Shown here: positions 1 through 6,049 of the stretch, one piece after another | How positions within the stretch are numbered: position 1 is the first letter of the stretch | Layout: the number at the start of each line of letters is the position of its first letter | Source: Lysobacteraceae bacterium | GTDB taxonomy: Bacteria > Pseudomonadota > Gammaproteobacteria > Steroidobacterales > Steroidobacteraceae | Assembly: GCA_012516015.1 (NCBI GenBank) | Contig: JAAYXG010000353.1 | Location: forward strand, 1-7,286 | DNA length: 7,286 nucleotides | Reading direction: 5' to 3' | Notes under the pieces: model-generated | Database searches by the model: none | Told to the model about the DNA's origin: nothing | The model's input: the letters and a program-made list of their open reading frames with translations, nothing else | Made by a program: the position numbers and the translations under genes

Positions 1-903
1 CGTCCCCGCGGGGCCCAGGATCGTCACGAAATCGATGTTCGGATCGAGCAGGAGATTGAGCGCGAAGTTCTGCTCTCGATTGCGCGCGGAGATGCCCCAC
101 ACGCTGTGACGGTCGGTACGGTAGTCGCGTACGAGCTCGAGGACCGAACCCTTGTCGTCGAGCGAGCGCACGATCGCCTCGAACCCGTCGGCCTCCTTCT
201 GATGAAGGAATTGGTTCACGTGCCACTCGCGCGCCATCGGTCCCTGCACGCGATAGTACGTTCGCGCGTGCTCCTGCCACGACTGCATGTTCTTCCCATG
301 CTTCTCCCAGAAGTCCGCTGGCAGCTCCTGCGAGCCCGTGTAGAGCAGATCGGCGTCCTCGATCGTCTTGTCGCTGTAATAGTCCTCCGTGTGCACGCCG
401 ATGATCGCCGCCTTGATGCGAAGGTTGATGTCCTTCGAGACGAGCGTGACCCGCGTGTCGGGAAATTCGCGCTGCAGGGCAAGCGCCTGTCCGAGAATGG
501 CGTTGTCCGCGCCGTGCCCCGGCAGCGTATCGGGCAACCCGCCGCTCAGCACTTTCGTCTGGAAGAACAAGCGCCCGCTGGGCTGCTTCTTACCGCCATT
601 GAGGGACTTGGCCGTAGGGAGCTCGAGACCGCGATCGATCTGCGCTTTCGACGCGTTTGCCATGAGCTCGTCGAGAAAGCGACTCACTTGACGCACGTTT
701 CGTGCGGCCTCCGACAGGCCCTTCTTACCCGCGTCGAGCTCCTCGAGCACGATCATGGGAATGTAGATGTCGTGCTCCTCGAAACGGAAGATCGCGGTCG
801 GATCGTGCATCAGCACGTTCGTATCGAGCACGAAGATGCGACGCTGGCTGCGCTCGCGCCCGGGGCGCACGCGCTTGTGATCGGAAACTTGGCCTTTTGG
901 CAT
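1..903 (-). CDS. phoH2: PIN-PhoH family ATPase/ribonuclease, N-terminal part (runs off left edge)
   Basis: Read on the minus strand from ATG at 903, 301 codons are open to the window edge, so the C-terminal part and stop are outside. Residues about 22-170 form a PIN nuclease domain: strand FVLDTNVLMHD carries D27, followed by VLEELDAGKK (E54/E55), GADNAILGQA (D133) and LVSKDINLRIKA (D158), the expected acidic metal-binding set. A linker follows. The last visible residues, DFVTILGPAGT, are the start of the Walker A P-loop of the PhoH ATPase domain, cut by the window edge. PIN-PhoH fusions (PhoH2/YlaK type) are known as RNA-unwinding and RNA-cleaving proteins, probably cytoplasmic; the physiological role in this organism is inferred. 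The gene lies 35 bases after bcp on the same strand and is probably cotranscribed with it. No strong Shine-Dalgarno is visible; the start is chosen because the protein begins shortly before the PIN strand and no in-frame ATG lies just upstream. Confidence 0.92.
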   Translation of the reverse strand, partial: MPKGQVSDHKRVRPGRERSQRRIFVLDTNVLMHDPTAIFRFEEHDIYIPMIVLEELDAGKKGLSEAARNVRQVSRFLDELMANASKAQIDRGLELPTAKSLNGGKKQPSGRLFFQTKVLSGGLPDTLPGHGADNAILGQALALQREFPDTRVTLVSKDINLRIKAAIIGVHTEDYYSDKTIEDADLLYTGSQELPADFWEKHGKNMQSWQEHARTYYRVQGPMAREWHVNQFLHQKEADGFEAIVRSLDDKGSVLELVRDYRTDRHSVWGISARNREQNFALNLLLDPNIDFVTILGPAGT

Positions 904-938
904 CTGCGGTGAGAAGCGATGAAAGAGATCGAAAGGAT

Positions 939-1403
939 TCAGAGCACGGTCGCGGCGGCGAGCACTTCCTCGGCATGGCCAGGCACTTTCACCTTGCGCC
1001 ACTCGCGTCTCAACACGCCGCGTTCGTCGATGAGAAACGTGCTGCGCTCGACGCCCATGTACTTGCGACCGTACAAGCTCTTTTCCTTGTAGACATCGAA
1101 CAGCTCGCAGAGCTTGCGGTCCTCGTCGGCTAGCAGATCGAACGGAAACGCCATCTTCGACTTGAACTTCTCGTGCGAGGCGAGGCTGTCCGGGGAGACG
1201 CCCACGATCATGGTACGAGCCTTCTTGAACGACGGATACAAATCGCGAAAGGCGGCTCCTTCCTTCGTGCACCCGGGCGTGTTGTCCTTCGGATAGAAAT
1301 AGATGACGACCTTCTTGCCGACGGCGTCGCTCAGCTTCCATTTCTTGCCCCCCGTCGCGATGCAGGAGAACGCGGGAACCTTCTTGTCTAGCGCAACCGG
1401 CAT
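939..1403 (-). CDS. bcp: Thioredoxin-dependent thiol peroxidase, Bcp/PrxQ family peroxiredoxin
   Basis: This 154-residue protein has the usual Bcp length and covers a whole AhpC/TSA thioredoxin-fold domain. It reduces hydrogen peroxide and organic hydroperoxides in the cytoplasm. The peroxidatic site is VIYFYPKDNTPGCTKEGAAF, with C45 preceded by the family's P-x-x-x-T-P-G-C pattern; LADEDRKLCELFDV and STFLIDERGVL are also typical. The resolving cysteine that E. coli Bcp has five residues later (C50) is alanine here; the other cysteines are C14 and C99. The protein may therefore work as a 1-Cys enzyme or use another resolving partner. The start at 1403 gives MPVALDKKVPAFS, the conserved N-terminus, with GAGG about 11 bases upstream. 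The reading frame stays open further upstream, but there it overlaps gcvR in another frame and is not coding. gcvR ends 68 bases upstream. Confidence 0.95.
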   Translation of the reverse strand: MPVALDKKVPAFSCIATGGKKWKLSDAVGKKVVIYFYPKDNTPGCTKEGAAFRDLYPSFKKARTMIVGVSPDSLASHEKFKSKMAFPFDLLADEDRKLCELFDVYKEKSLYGRKYMGVERSTFLIDERGVLRREWRKVKVPGHAEEVLAAATVL

Positions 1404-1471
1404 GTGCCTGTGAACCTCTTCGGAACTGCGTCGTGGTCGAAGCGCTTCTCGTGGCGGCAAGTCGCGGGCGA

Positions 1472-1999
1472 TCAGCTCTTCACCGGCTCGAGGATCGCAT
1501 CGAGATTGAGCTGATCGCACAAATCCAGGAACTCCTCGCGGAGTGCCGCGATATGCACCTTCGCAGGTATGTGCACGATCATTTGCACGGAGAACATGGG
1601 CGCTCCCGTGTGGGCCGCCGCGTAGCTGCGGGTATTGAGCTCGGCGATATCGATGCCGCGGGAGCTGAAGAAGCCGGCCAGATGGTGGACGATGCCCGGC
1701 TGATCGAGCGACACGACATCGACAGAGTACGTCACGACGTCCTTGCGGAGGGGCCGCTGCTCCGTGCGCCGCAGGCTGACGGTGATACCGGTCGAATCGC
1801 TCAGCTTCTTCAGCTCCGTTTCGAGCTTCGCGAGCGTGTGCCAATTGCCGGACACCAGGAGCAGCATCGCGAACTCGTTGCCGAAGGCGCTCATCCGGCT
1901 GTCGACGATGTTACCGGCGCACTCGAGCACGACCCGCGTCAGATCGTAGACAAGCCCGGTGCGGTCGCTGCCGAGTGCGGAGATGACAATGAATTGCAT
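1472..1999 (-). CDS. gcvR: Glycine cleavage system transcriptional repressor-type protein, two ACT domains
   Basis: This 175-residue protein consists of two ACT domains. The first (about residues 2-78) starts with the ligand-loop motif SALGSDRTGLVYDLT. The second (about 89-170) carries DQPGIVHHLAGFFSSRGIDI. In E. coli, GcvR binds glycine and contacts the activator GcvA to keep the gcvTHP operon off when glycine is scarce; it is a cytoplasmic regulator without its own DNA-binding domain, and none is seen here. Length and architecture match the family. Position supports the call: it is divergent from dapA and followed by bcp, as in enterobacteria. ATG at 1999 gives MQFIVISALG, so the first ACT strand begins immediately and no longer start is needed; no clear Shine-Dalgarno precedes it. 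A different two-ACT amino-acid sensor is possible, but the neighbourhood makes GcvR most likely. Confidence 0.9.
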   Translation of the reverse strand: MQFIVISALGSDRTGLVYDLTRVVLECAGNIVDSRMSAFGNEFAMLLLVSGNWHTLAKLETELKKLSDSTGITVSLRRTEQRPLRKDVVTYSVDVVSLDQPGIVHHLAGFFSSRGIDIAELNTRSYAAAHTGAPMFSVQMIVHIPAKVHIAALREEFLDLCDQLNLDAILEPVKS

Positions 2000-2226
2000 T
2001 CAGAAAGGCTCTGTTTGTTCAACCATCTGCGCGTACAGACATTCGCGAAAGTCAGGGAGCTGGAAGAGCGCCACGACCGACAGGACGGCAGCCCAACGGC
2101 GCTTTCCGCGAGCGGTAAGCGCTTAAGTTTACAGGGTGCGGCTGCGCGGAGCCATCCCGACGCTTGCCCACACTGCGCTGCGCCAGTAGGATCGCGACAC
2201 CTTTTTTCCAGCTTTCACGCCTCTTC
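2000..2226. promoter_or_regulatory. Divergent intergenic region between gcvR and dapA
   Basis: This 227-base stretch has no credible gene and must hold the start signals for both flanking genes, which are transcribed away from it. A perfect 10-base palindrome, TAAGCGCTTA, lies at 2116-2125 and could be an operator, although a 10-base palindrome can arise by chance. A promoter-like pair for dapA lies at 2164-2192. I found no convincing promoter for gcvR on the minus strand and no lysine-riboswitch-like structure. Confidence 0.5.
2164..2192 (+). promoter_or_regulatory. Candidate sigma-70 promoter for dapA
   Basis: TTGCCC (2164-2169) and TAGGAT (2187-2192) are separated by 17 bases; each matches four of six consensus positions. 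Transcription would begin near 2199, leaving a leader of about 28 bases before the dapA ATG at 2227. The assignment rests only on sequence match and position. Confidence 0.33.
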
Positions 2227-3108
2227 ATGTTCAGCGGCAGCATCGTAGCCCTAGTGACTCCCATGCATGCGGACGATGCGGTCGACTTCGACGCAATCGA
2301 CCGTCTGGTCGAGTTCCATGTCGACAACGGAACGGACGGCATCGTCGCCGTCGGGACGACCGGCGAGTCCGCGACCTTGGACATCGAAGAGCACATCGCC
2401 GTCGTTACCCGCATCGTTGCCAAGGCCGCCAAGCGCCTGAAGGTGATCGCAGGCACCGGCGCCAATTCCACGAGCGAAGCGATTCACTGGACGAAGCTCG
2501 CGAAGGACGTCGGAGTCGACGCGTGCCTGCTCGTCACGCCCTACTACAACAAGCCGACGCAGGAAGGCTTGTACCGCCACTTCCGGGCCATCGCCGAAGC
2601 CGTCGACATCCCGCTGCTCCTCTACAACGTGCCTGCACGCACGGCGTGCGACATGAAGCCCGAGACGGTGGCCCGGCTCGCCGAAATCCGCAACATCGTC
2701 GGCATCAAGGAAGCGAGCGGGTCGATGGAGCGCAATCGCGAGCTCTTGGACCTTCTCGGCGATCGCTTCTGCCTGCTGAGCGGCGATGACCAGATCGCGG
2801 TCGAGAGCACGATCGCCGGATTTCGCGGCGTGATCTCCGTCAGCGCGAATATCGCACCACGCCAGGTTCGAGCCGCGATCGCCGCAGCGCTCGAAGGCCA
2901 GGTCGATACCGCGCGCAGCTTGAACGAGACCTTGAAGCCGCTGCACCGCGCTCTGTTCGTGGAATCGAATCCGATCCCGATCAAGTGGGCGCTTGCTCGC
3001 CTCGGTCTCATCGGCGATGGAATCCGATTGCCCCTGACGCCGCTGTCGGAGCAATACCATGCGCAAGTTCTGGAAGCGGTGCAGGCGGCCGGAATCGGAT
3101 TGGCCTGA
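2227..3108 (+). CDS. dapA: 4-hydroxy-tetrahydrodipicolinate synthase
   Basis: DapA condenses pyruvate with aspartate-4-semialdehyde, the committed step to diaminopimelate and lysine. The protein has 293 residues, nearly the same as E. coli DapA (292), in one TIM barrel. All catalytic positions are present at E. coli numbering: T44 and T45 in AVGTTGESAT, Y107 in TPYYNKPTQEG, Y133 and R138 in LLYNVPARTA, and the Schiff-base lysine K161 in VGIKEASG. Of the lysine feedback site, S48, A49, H56, N80, E84 and Y106 are kept, but E. coli H53 is isoleucine. ATG at 2227 gives MFSGSIVALVTPM, the conserved start; an in-frame TTG at 2164 would add 21 poorly conserved residues and overlaps the candidate promoter. 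No Shine-Dalgarno is obvious. In many proteobacteria bamC follows dapA; here the next gene is a tRNA. Confidence 0.98.
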   Translation: MFSGSIVALVTPMHADDAVDFDAIDRLVEFHVDNGTDGIVAVGTTGESATLDIEEHIAVVTRIVAKAAKRLKVIAGTGANSTSEAIHWTKLAKDVGVDACLLVTPYYNKPTQEGLYRHFRAIAEAVDIPLLLYNVPARTACDMKPETVARLAEIRNIVGIKEASGSMERNRELLDLLGDRFCLLSGDDQIAVESTIAGFRGVISVSANIAPRQVRAAIAAALEGQVDTARSLNETLKPLHRALFVESNPIPIKWALARLGLIGDGIRLPLTPLSEQYHAQVLEAVQAAGIGLA

Positions 3109-3112
3109 TAGA

Positions 3113-3136
3113 ATGCGCCGCCGCGCGGCGGCGCAT
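3113..3136 (+). terminator. Possible dapA transcription terminator (perfect GC-rich palindrome)
   Basis: ATGCGCCGCCGC is followed directly by its exact reverse complement, giving a very stable stem just after the dapA stop. No run of T follows (the next bases are GTGTGACG), so it does not meet the usual definition of an intrinsic terminator. It may instead protect the mRNA 3' end or belong to the neighbouring repeat cluster. Confidence 0.4.
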
Positions 3137-3210
3137 GTGTGACGTGTAAAGTGTGAGGTGTAGGGTCAGAAGGTTGCACGACGACTCTGACGTCACATTA
3201 CACTTCACAC
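3137..3210. repeat. Degenerate GTGTRAN heptamer repeats in inverted arrangement
   Basis: Four heptamers follow in exact phase on the plus strand: GTGTGAC (3137-3143), GTGTAAA (3144-3150), GTGTGAG (3151-3157) and GTGTAGG (3158-3164). On the minus strand GTGTGAA (3210-3204) and GTGTAAT (3203-3197) are followed by a weaker GTGACGT (3196-3190). A spacer of about 25 bases separates the two runs. Confidence 0.75.
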
Positions 3211-3218
3211 CAAATGCA

Positions 3219-3240
3219 GGAGAGGTGGCCGAGTGGTCGA
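3219..3240 (+). pseudogene. tRNA-Ser 5'-end remnant (22-base direct copy)
   Basis: These 22 bases are identical to the first 22 bases of the intact tRNA-Ser at 3400-3421, covering the 5' acceptor strand GGAGAGG and most of the D arm (GGCCGAGTGGTCGA). After base 3240 the match stops and a hairpin-rich sequence begins, with no anticodon arm or T arm in place. It is a fragment and not a functional tRNA. Confidence 0.85.
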
Positions 3241-3242
3241 CA

Positions 3243-3383
3243 AAGTTCGCCGGGAGCGAACTTGAACGATTGACGAGCTGGGCTCGGCAATCGGCCCCAA
3301 CGGGGCGGAGCACAAGGAGTGCGGAGTCACGCGCTGGCGGTCCAGCGCCCGCGCTTCAGGTAGGTACGAAGCCTGCGAGCGCG
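3243..3383. repeat. Upstream array of six tandem hairpins between tRNA remnant and tRNA gene
   Basis: Successive perfect or near-perfect inverted repeats almost touch one another. They are AAGTTCGC/GCGAACTT (3243-3263); CGATTG/CAATCG enclosing CGAGC/GCTCG (3267-3293); GCCCC/GGGGC (3294-3306); GCAC/GTGC (3310-3322); GCGCTGG/CCAGCGC (3331-3348); and CGCGCT plus CAGG with CCTG plus AGCGCG (3350-3383). No start-to-stop reading frame here looks like a protein; the one that crosses it reads through the tRNA sequences. Confidence 0.75.
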
Positions 3384-3399
3384 CTGAGGTTTACGTATC

Positions 3400-3534
<135 letters not shown>

Positions 3535-3559
<25 letters not shown>

Positions 3560-3652
3560 GTGGGTTCGACAAAACGGCAGGACAGCCGTTTTGCACAGCT
3601 TCGCTGCCCGAAGGGCGAGGCACATGGATGTGCCGAGTGCAATCCCACCCTC
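3535..3652. repeat. Downstream hairpin array closed by an 11-base outer stem
   Basis: GAGGGTGGGAT (3535-3545) pairs with ATCCCACCCTC (3642-3652) and encloses hairpins GAACCCAC/GTGGGTTC (3549-3567), CAAAACGGC/GCCGTTTTG (3570-3593), CAGC/GCTG (3596-3606), GCCC/GGGC (3606-3616) and GGCACAT/ATGTGCC (3619-3634). The first hairpin contains both orientations of the tRNA T-arm sequence. No convincing gene lies in 3492-3800. Confidence 0.75.
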
Positions 3653-3698
3653 TCCGCCAGAACAAGAAAGCCTCAGCGCCGCCCTTTTGTTTGGTCGC
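3641..3698 (+). pseudogene. tRNA-Ser 3'-end remnant with decayed second terminator
   Basis: Bases 3641-3662 are identical to 3473-3494, that is, the 3' side of the T arm, the acceptor strand, discriminator, CCA and three following bases. Beyond this the resemblance to the terminator continues in weakened form: AAGAAAG, CCTC, then CCTTTTGTTTGGTCG against CTTTCTATTTCTGGTCG after the real tRNA. It looks like the 3' end of a former tRNA-Ser copy that kept a worn terminator. The tRNA 5' part and anticodon arm are missing. Confidence 0.75.
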
Positions 3699-3749
3699 AG
3701 TTCGCGCCTCAGTGTGCGGGGTGGCCGCAGTGCAGCTCCTCGCCATTTG

Positions 3750-3763
3750 TATCACAATATGAT
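3750..3763 (+). promoter_or_regulatory. Candidate -10 element and T-N11-A box upstream of the LysR gene
   Basis: TATGAT (3758-3763) matches five of six -10 positions, but no good -35 lies at the right distance. It overlaps TATCACAATATGA (3750-3762), which fits the loose T-N11-A pattern with partial ATCA/TGAT symmetry known from LysR autoregulatory sites. The pattern is common by chance. Confidence 0.25.
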
Positions 3764-3800
3764 GCATCTCGGTCGCCGGCGGCTGCCTTGCAACGCAACG

Positions 3801-4649
3801 ATGGACACAGAACTCGCACGCACGTTTCTCGCGGTCATCGCCACAGGCAGTTTCGTCGATGCCGCGCAGAAGCTTTACGTGACTCAATCAACTGTGAGCG
3901 CACGCATCCAGCGGCTGGAAGAGGAGCTCGGCGCCGCCCTTTTCGTGCGCAACAAGGCCGGCACCACGCTGACCCCCGCGGGGCGGCAATTCCAAAAGCA
4001 CGCGACGGTGCTGACCCGCACGGTCGAGCAGGCCCGCCAGGAGATCGGCATCGTCGAGGGCTTCAAAGGGACGCTGACCGTCGGCGGACGCGTGGGGCTC
4101 TGGGAGGACCTGCTGCTGCACTGGCTTCCGGCGTTCGCCCAAGTCGCTCCGGACATCGCGGTACGCGCCTTGATCGGATTCGAGGACGATCTCATGCAGG
4201 CGCTGATCGAGGGCCGCGCGGACATCGGCGTGATGTACACGCCGCAAGCCCGTCCGGGATTGAAGGTGGAGATGCTGCTCGAAGAGCGGCTCGTCATGGT
4301 CTCGACGCGCCCGCAACCGCAAAGCGAGCTCGATCGCGACTACGTCTATGTCGATTGGGGGCCCGAGTTCTTCACGCAGCACACGCTCGCCTTCCCCAGC
4401 TTCTCGGGTGCCGCATTGACCGTGAGCGTCGGCTGGCTGGGACTGCAGCGCATTCTGTCTCATGGCGGCAGCGGCTACTTTCCGCTGCGCATGTTGCGCA
4501 AGTACGAGATCGAGGGCCGAGTGCATCGTGTGCCCTCGGCACCGGAGTTCAGGCTTCCGGCCTATCTCTGCTACCCCAGCAACGTCGACAACGAGCCCAT
4601 TGCCTTGGCCCTCGACTCGATCCGTCGCATCTCCGCCGAGTGCGCTTGA
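3801..4649 (+). CDS. LysR-type transcriptional regulator
   Basis: This 282-residue protein has the normal length for the LysR family. Residues 1-60 form the winged helix-turn-helix: FLAVIATGSFVDAAQKLYVT, then QSTVSARIQRLEEELGAALF and LTPAGRQF, all standard LysR signatures. A linker helix follows (about 62-88), and the effector-binding domain begins near residue 90 (GTLTVGGRVGLWEDLL) and runs to the C-terminus; GRADIGVMYTPQ and GGSGYFP are typical positions in it. Effector and targets cannot be read from sequence. ATG at 3801 gives MDTELARTFLAV, the normal family start. The frame is open back to 3591, but that part reads through the tRNA 3' remnant and hairpins. A LysR-box-like T-N11-A element (3750-3762) lies about 40 bases upstream. 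The gene precedes the polyamine operon on the same strand and may regulate it; this is inference only. Confidence 0.93.
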   Translation: MDTELARTFLAVIATGSFVDAAQKLYVTQSTVSARIQRLEEELGAALFVRNKAGTTLTPAGRQFQKHATVLTRTVEQARQEIGIVEGFKGTLTVGGRVGLWEDLLLHWLPAFAQVAPDIAVRALIGFEDDLMQALIEGRADIGVMYTPQARPGLKVEMLLEERLVMVSTRPQPQSELDRDYVYVDWGPEFFTQHTLAFPSFSGAALTVSVGWLGLQRILSHGGSGYFPLRMLRKYEIEGRVHRVPSAPEFRLPAYLCYPSNVDNEPIALALDSIRRISAECA

Positions 4650-4911
4650 GTCGCCGCCCAGCGGCCTGATTTCGCCGGATAAAAGACAGGGAAAGGATTA
4701 TATCGGCGGGGTCGCCCTCCTCGCCCAAGCACGCTAGAATCCGCGCCCTCGTCGAGCCCGGCGGCTCGACAGCGGCCGCTCGCACGCGCGGACGCGCACT
4801 TGGGGAGGTCGGGCGTTCGCGCCCGCCTTACGTCGCACTCCGGTGCAAAACATGGCGGAGCCGTGACACCCGTCCGCTCCCGAGCCTTTCGCCAGCGGAT
4901 CCCGCCACGAG
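4650..4911 (+). promoter_or_regulatory. Leader region of the polyamine operon with stable hairpins
   Basis: This 262-base gap precedes the decarboxylase. A -10-like TAGAAT lies at 4735-4740, with only a weak -35 (TCGCCC, 4712-4717); an AT-rich TTATAT at 4698-4703 is an alternative. Downstream are two strong hairpins: GTCGAGCC-CGGC-GGCTCGAC (4751-4770) and CGGGCG-TTCG-CGCCCG (4810-4825), the latter with a stable UUCG-type loop. Another short stem, GCCGC/GCGGC (4653-4665), sits just after the LysR stop and could help end that transcript. No known riboswitch class is recognised. Confidence 0.45.
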
Positions 4912-6009
4912 ATGCTTCAGACGCCCTACTACCTCATCGACAAGCGCAAGCTACAGCGCAATCTCGAAATCATTCGCTCCGTGCGCGAACGTTCCGGTGC
5001 GAAGCTCCTGCTCGCACTCAAGTGCTTCGCAACGTGGTCCGTGTTCGATCTGATGCGCGAGTACATGGACGGCACGACATCCTCGTCCCTGTACGAGGTC
5101 AAGCTCGGGCGCGAGAAGTTCGGCGGCGAAACCCATGCCTATAGCGTCGCGTTCGCCGACGGCGAGATCGACGAAGTCGTCGCGAATGCAGACAAGATCA
5201 TCTTCAACTCGCTCGGCCAGCTCGAACGCTTCGCCGCACGCGCCTCCGGGCTGCCGCGTGGGCTGCGATTGAACCCGCAAGTGAGCAGCTCGGCGTTCGA
5301 CCTTGCCGATCCGGCGCGCCCTCACAGCAGGCTCGGAGAATGGGACATCGCGAAGATCGAGCCCGCGCTCGGGCAGATCTCGGGTTTCATGATTCACAAC
5401 AACTGCGAGAACGAGGACTTCGCGTTGTTCGACAAGTTGCTGACGCGTACGGAGGAGCGCTTCGGCGCGCTGTTCGAGCGCGTCGAGTGGGTGAGCCTCG
5501 GGGGCGGCATCCACTTCACCGGCGAGGGCTACCCCGTCGATGCCTTCTGCGATCGGCTCGCCGACTTCGCGAAGCGCTATGGCGTACAGGTCTATCTAGA
5601 GCCGGGCGAAGCGACGATCACGAAGTCGACGACCCTTGAAGTTACCGTGCTCGACACGATGTACAACGGCAAGCACCTGGCGATCGTCGACAGCTCGATC
5701 GAAGCACACATGCTCGACCTGCTGATTTATCGCGAGAGCGCGGCGATCGAGCCGAATACGGGCCCGCACACCTACGTCGTGTGCGGAAAATCCTGTCTCG
5801 CCGGCGACATTTTCGGCGAATTTCGCTTCGAGCGCCCGCTCGCTGTCGGCGATCGACTTTCGATCCAGAACGCAGCGGGCTACACGATGGTCAAGAAGAA
5901 CTGGTTCAACGGCGTGCGCATGCCGTCGATCGTCGTGCGCGAGCTCGACGGCGCGTTGCGACTGCAACGCGAATTTGGTTTCGATGACTACGTGGCGAGT
6001 CTCTCTTGA
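4912..6009 (+). CDS. nspC: Carboxynorspermidine/carboxyspermidine decarboxylase (PLP fold III)
   Basis: This cytoplasmic enzyme removes the carboxyl group from carboxynorspermidine or carboxyspermidine, the last step of the aspartate-semialdehyde-dependent triamine pathway. The 365 residues form an alanine-racemase-like barrel (about 1-230) and a C-terminal beta domain. The PLP-binding lysine is K37 in LLLALKCFATW. The phosphate-binding glycine loop is VSLGGGIHFTGEGYP (197-199), followed by EPGEA (230-234). The partner-subunit catalytic motif is CGKSCLAGDIFGEF with C295 and D299, and AGYTMVKKNWFNG gives Y324. The TPYYLID start and GGIHFTGEGYP favour NspC over ornithine, arginine or diaminopimelate decarboxylase. 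Which carboxytriamine it prefers cannot be told. ATG at 4912 fits the conserved start; only a weak purine stretch precedes it. The partner dehydrogenase starts 40 bases downstream. Confidence 0.93.
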   Translation: MLQTPYYLIDKRKLQRNLEIIRSVRERSGAKLLLALKCFATWSVFDLMREYMDGTTSSSLYEVKLGREKFGGETHAYSVAFADGEIDEVVANADKIIFNSLGQLERFAARASGLPRGLRLNPQVSSSAFDLADPARPHSRLGEWDIAKIEPALGQISGFMIHNNCENEDFALFDKLLTRTEERFGALFERVEWVSLGGGIHFTGEGYPVDAFCDRLADFAKRYGVQVYLEPGEATITKSTTLEVTVLDTMYNGKHLAIVDSSIEAHMLDLLIYRESAAIEPNTGPHTYVVCGKSCLAGDIFGEFRFERPLAVGDRLSIQNAAGYTMVKKNWFNGVRMPSIVVRELDGALRLQREFGFDDYVASLS

Positions 6010-6030
6010 GACCGTCGTCTTTCCCATCTG

Positions 6031-6037
6031 AAGGAGG
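6031..6037 (+). promoter_or_regulatory. Strong ribosome binding site for the dehydrogenase
   Basis: AAGGAGG is a full Shine-Dalgarno core and is the only strong one in the window. It lies 12 bases before the ATG at 6050, a slightly long spacing, and supports that start. The upstream decarboxylase has only a weak site, so the second gene may be translated more strongly than the first. Confidence 0.8.
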
Positions 6038-6049
6038 CTCACACTCGAA

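Larger units (their letters stand above)
3109..3218. other. Intergenic stretch after dapA with palindrome and inverted heptamer repeats
   Basis: No gene is seen. Four bases after the dapA stop begins a perfect 24-base palindrome, followed at once by tandem GTGTRAN-type heptamers on the plus strand and by the same heptamers on the minus strand near the right end. The two heptamer runs are complementary with small shifts, so the stretch could fold into a long imperfect hairpin around the 6-base stem GTCAGA (3165-3170) / TCTGAC (3186-3191). Confidence 0.7.

Noticed and set aside
106..912. Plus-strand 268-codon frame and similar long frames opposite bcp, gcvR, dapA and the polyamine genes
   Set aside because: They are shadows of real genes on the other strand, common in GC-rich DNA, with arginine- and histidine-rich sequence and no family motifs.
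1404..1844. N-terminal extension of Bcp to 1844
   Set aside because: It runs antiparallel-free but out of frame through gcvR on the same strand. The conserved Bcp start is at 1403 and the extra residues resemble no known domain.
2164..2226. Longer DapA from the TTG at 2164
   Set aside because: It adds 21 residues absent from the family; MFSGSIVALVTPM at 2227 is the conserved start.
3591..3800. 70-residue N-terminal extension of the LysR protein
   Set aside because: The frame is open, but it covers the tRNA 3' remnant and hairpins; the LysR domain starts normally at the ATG at 3801.
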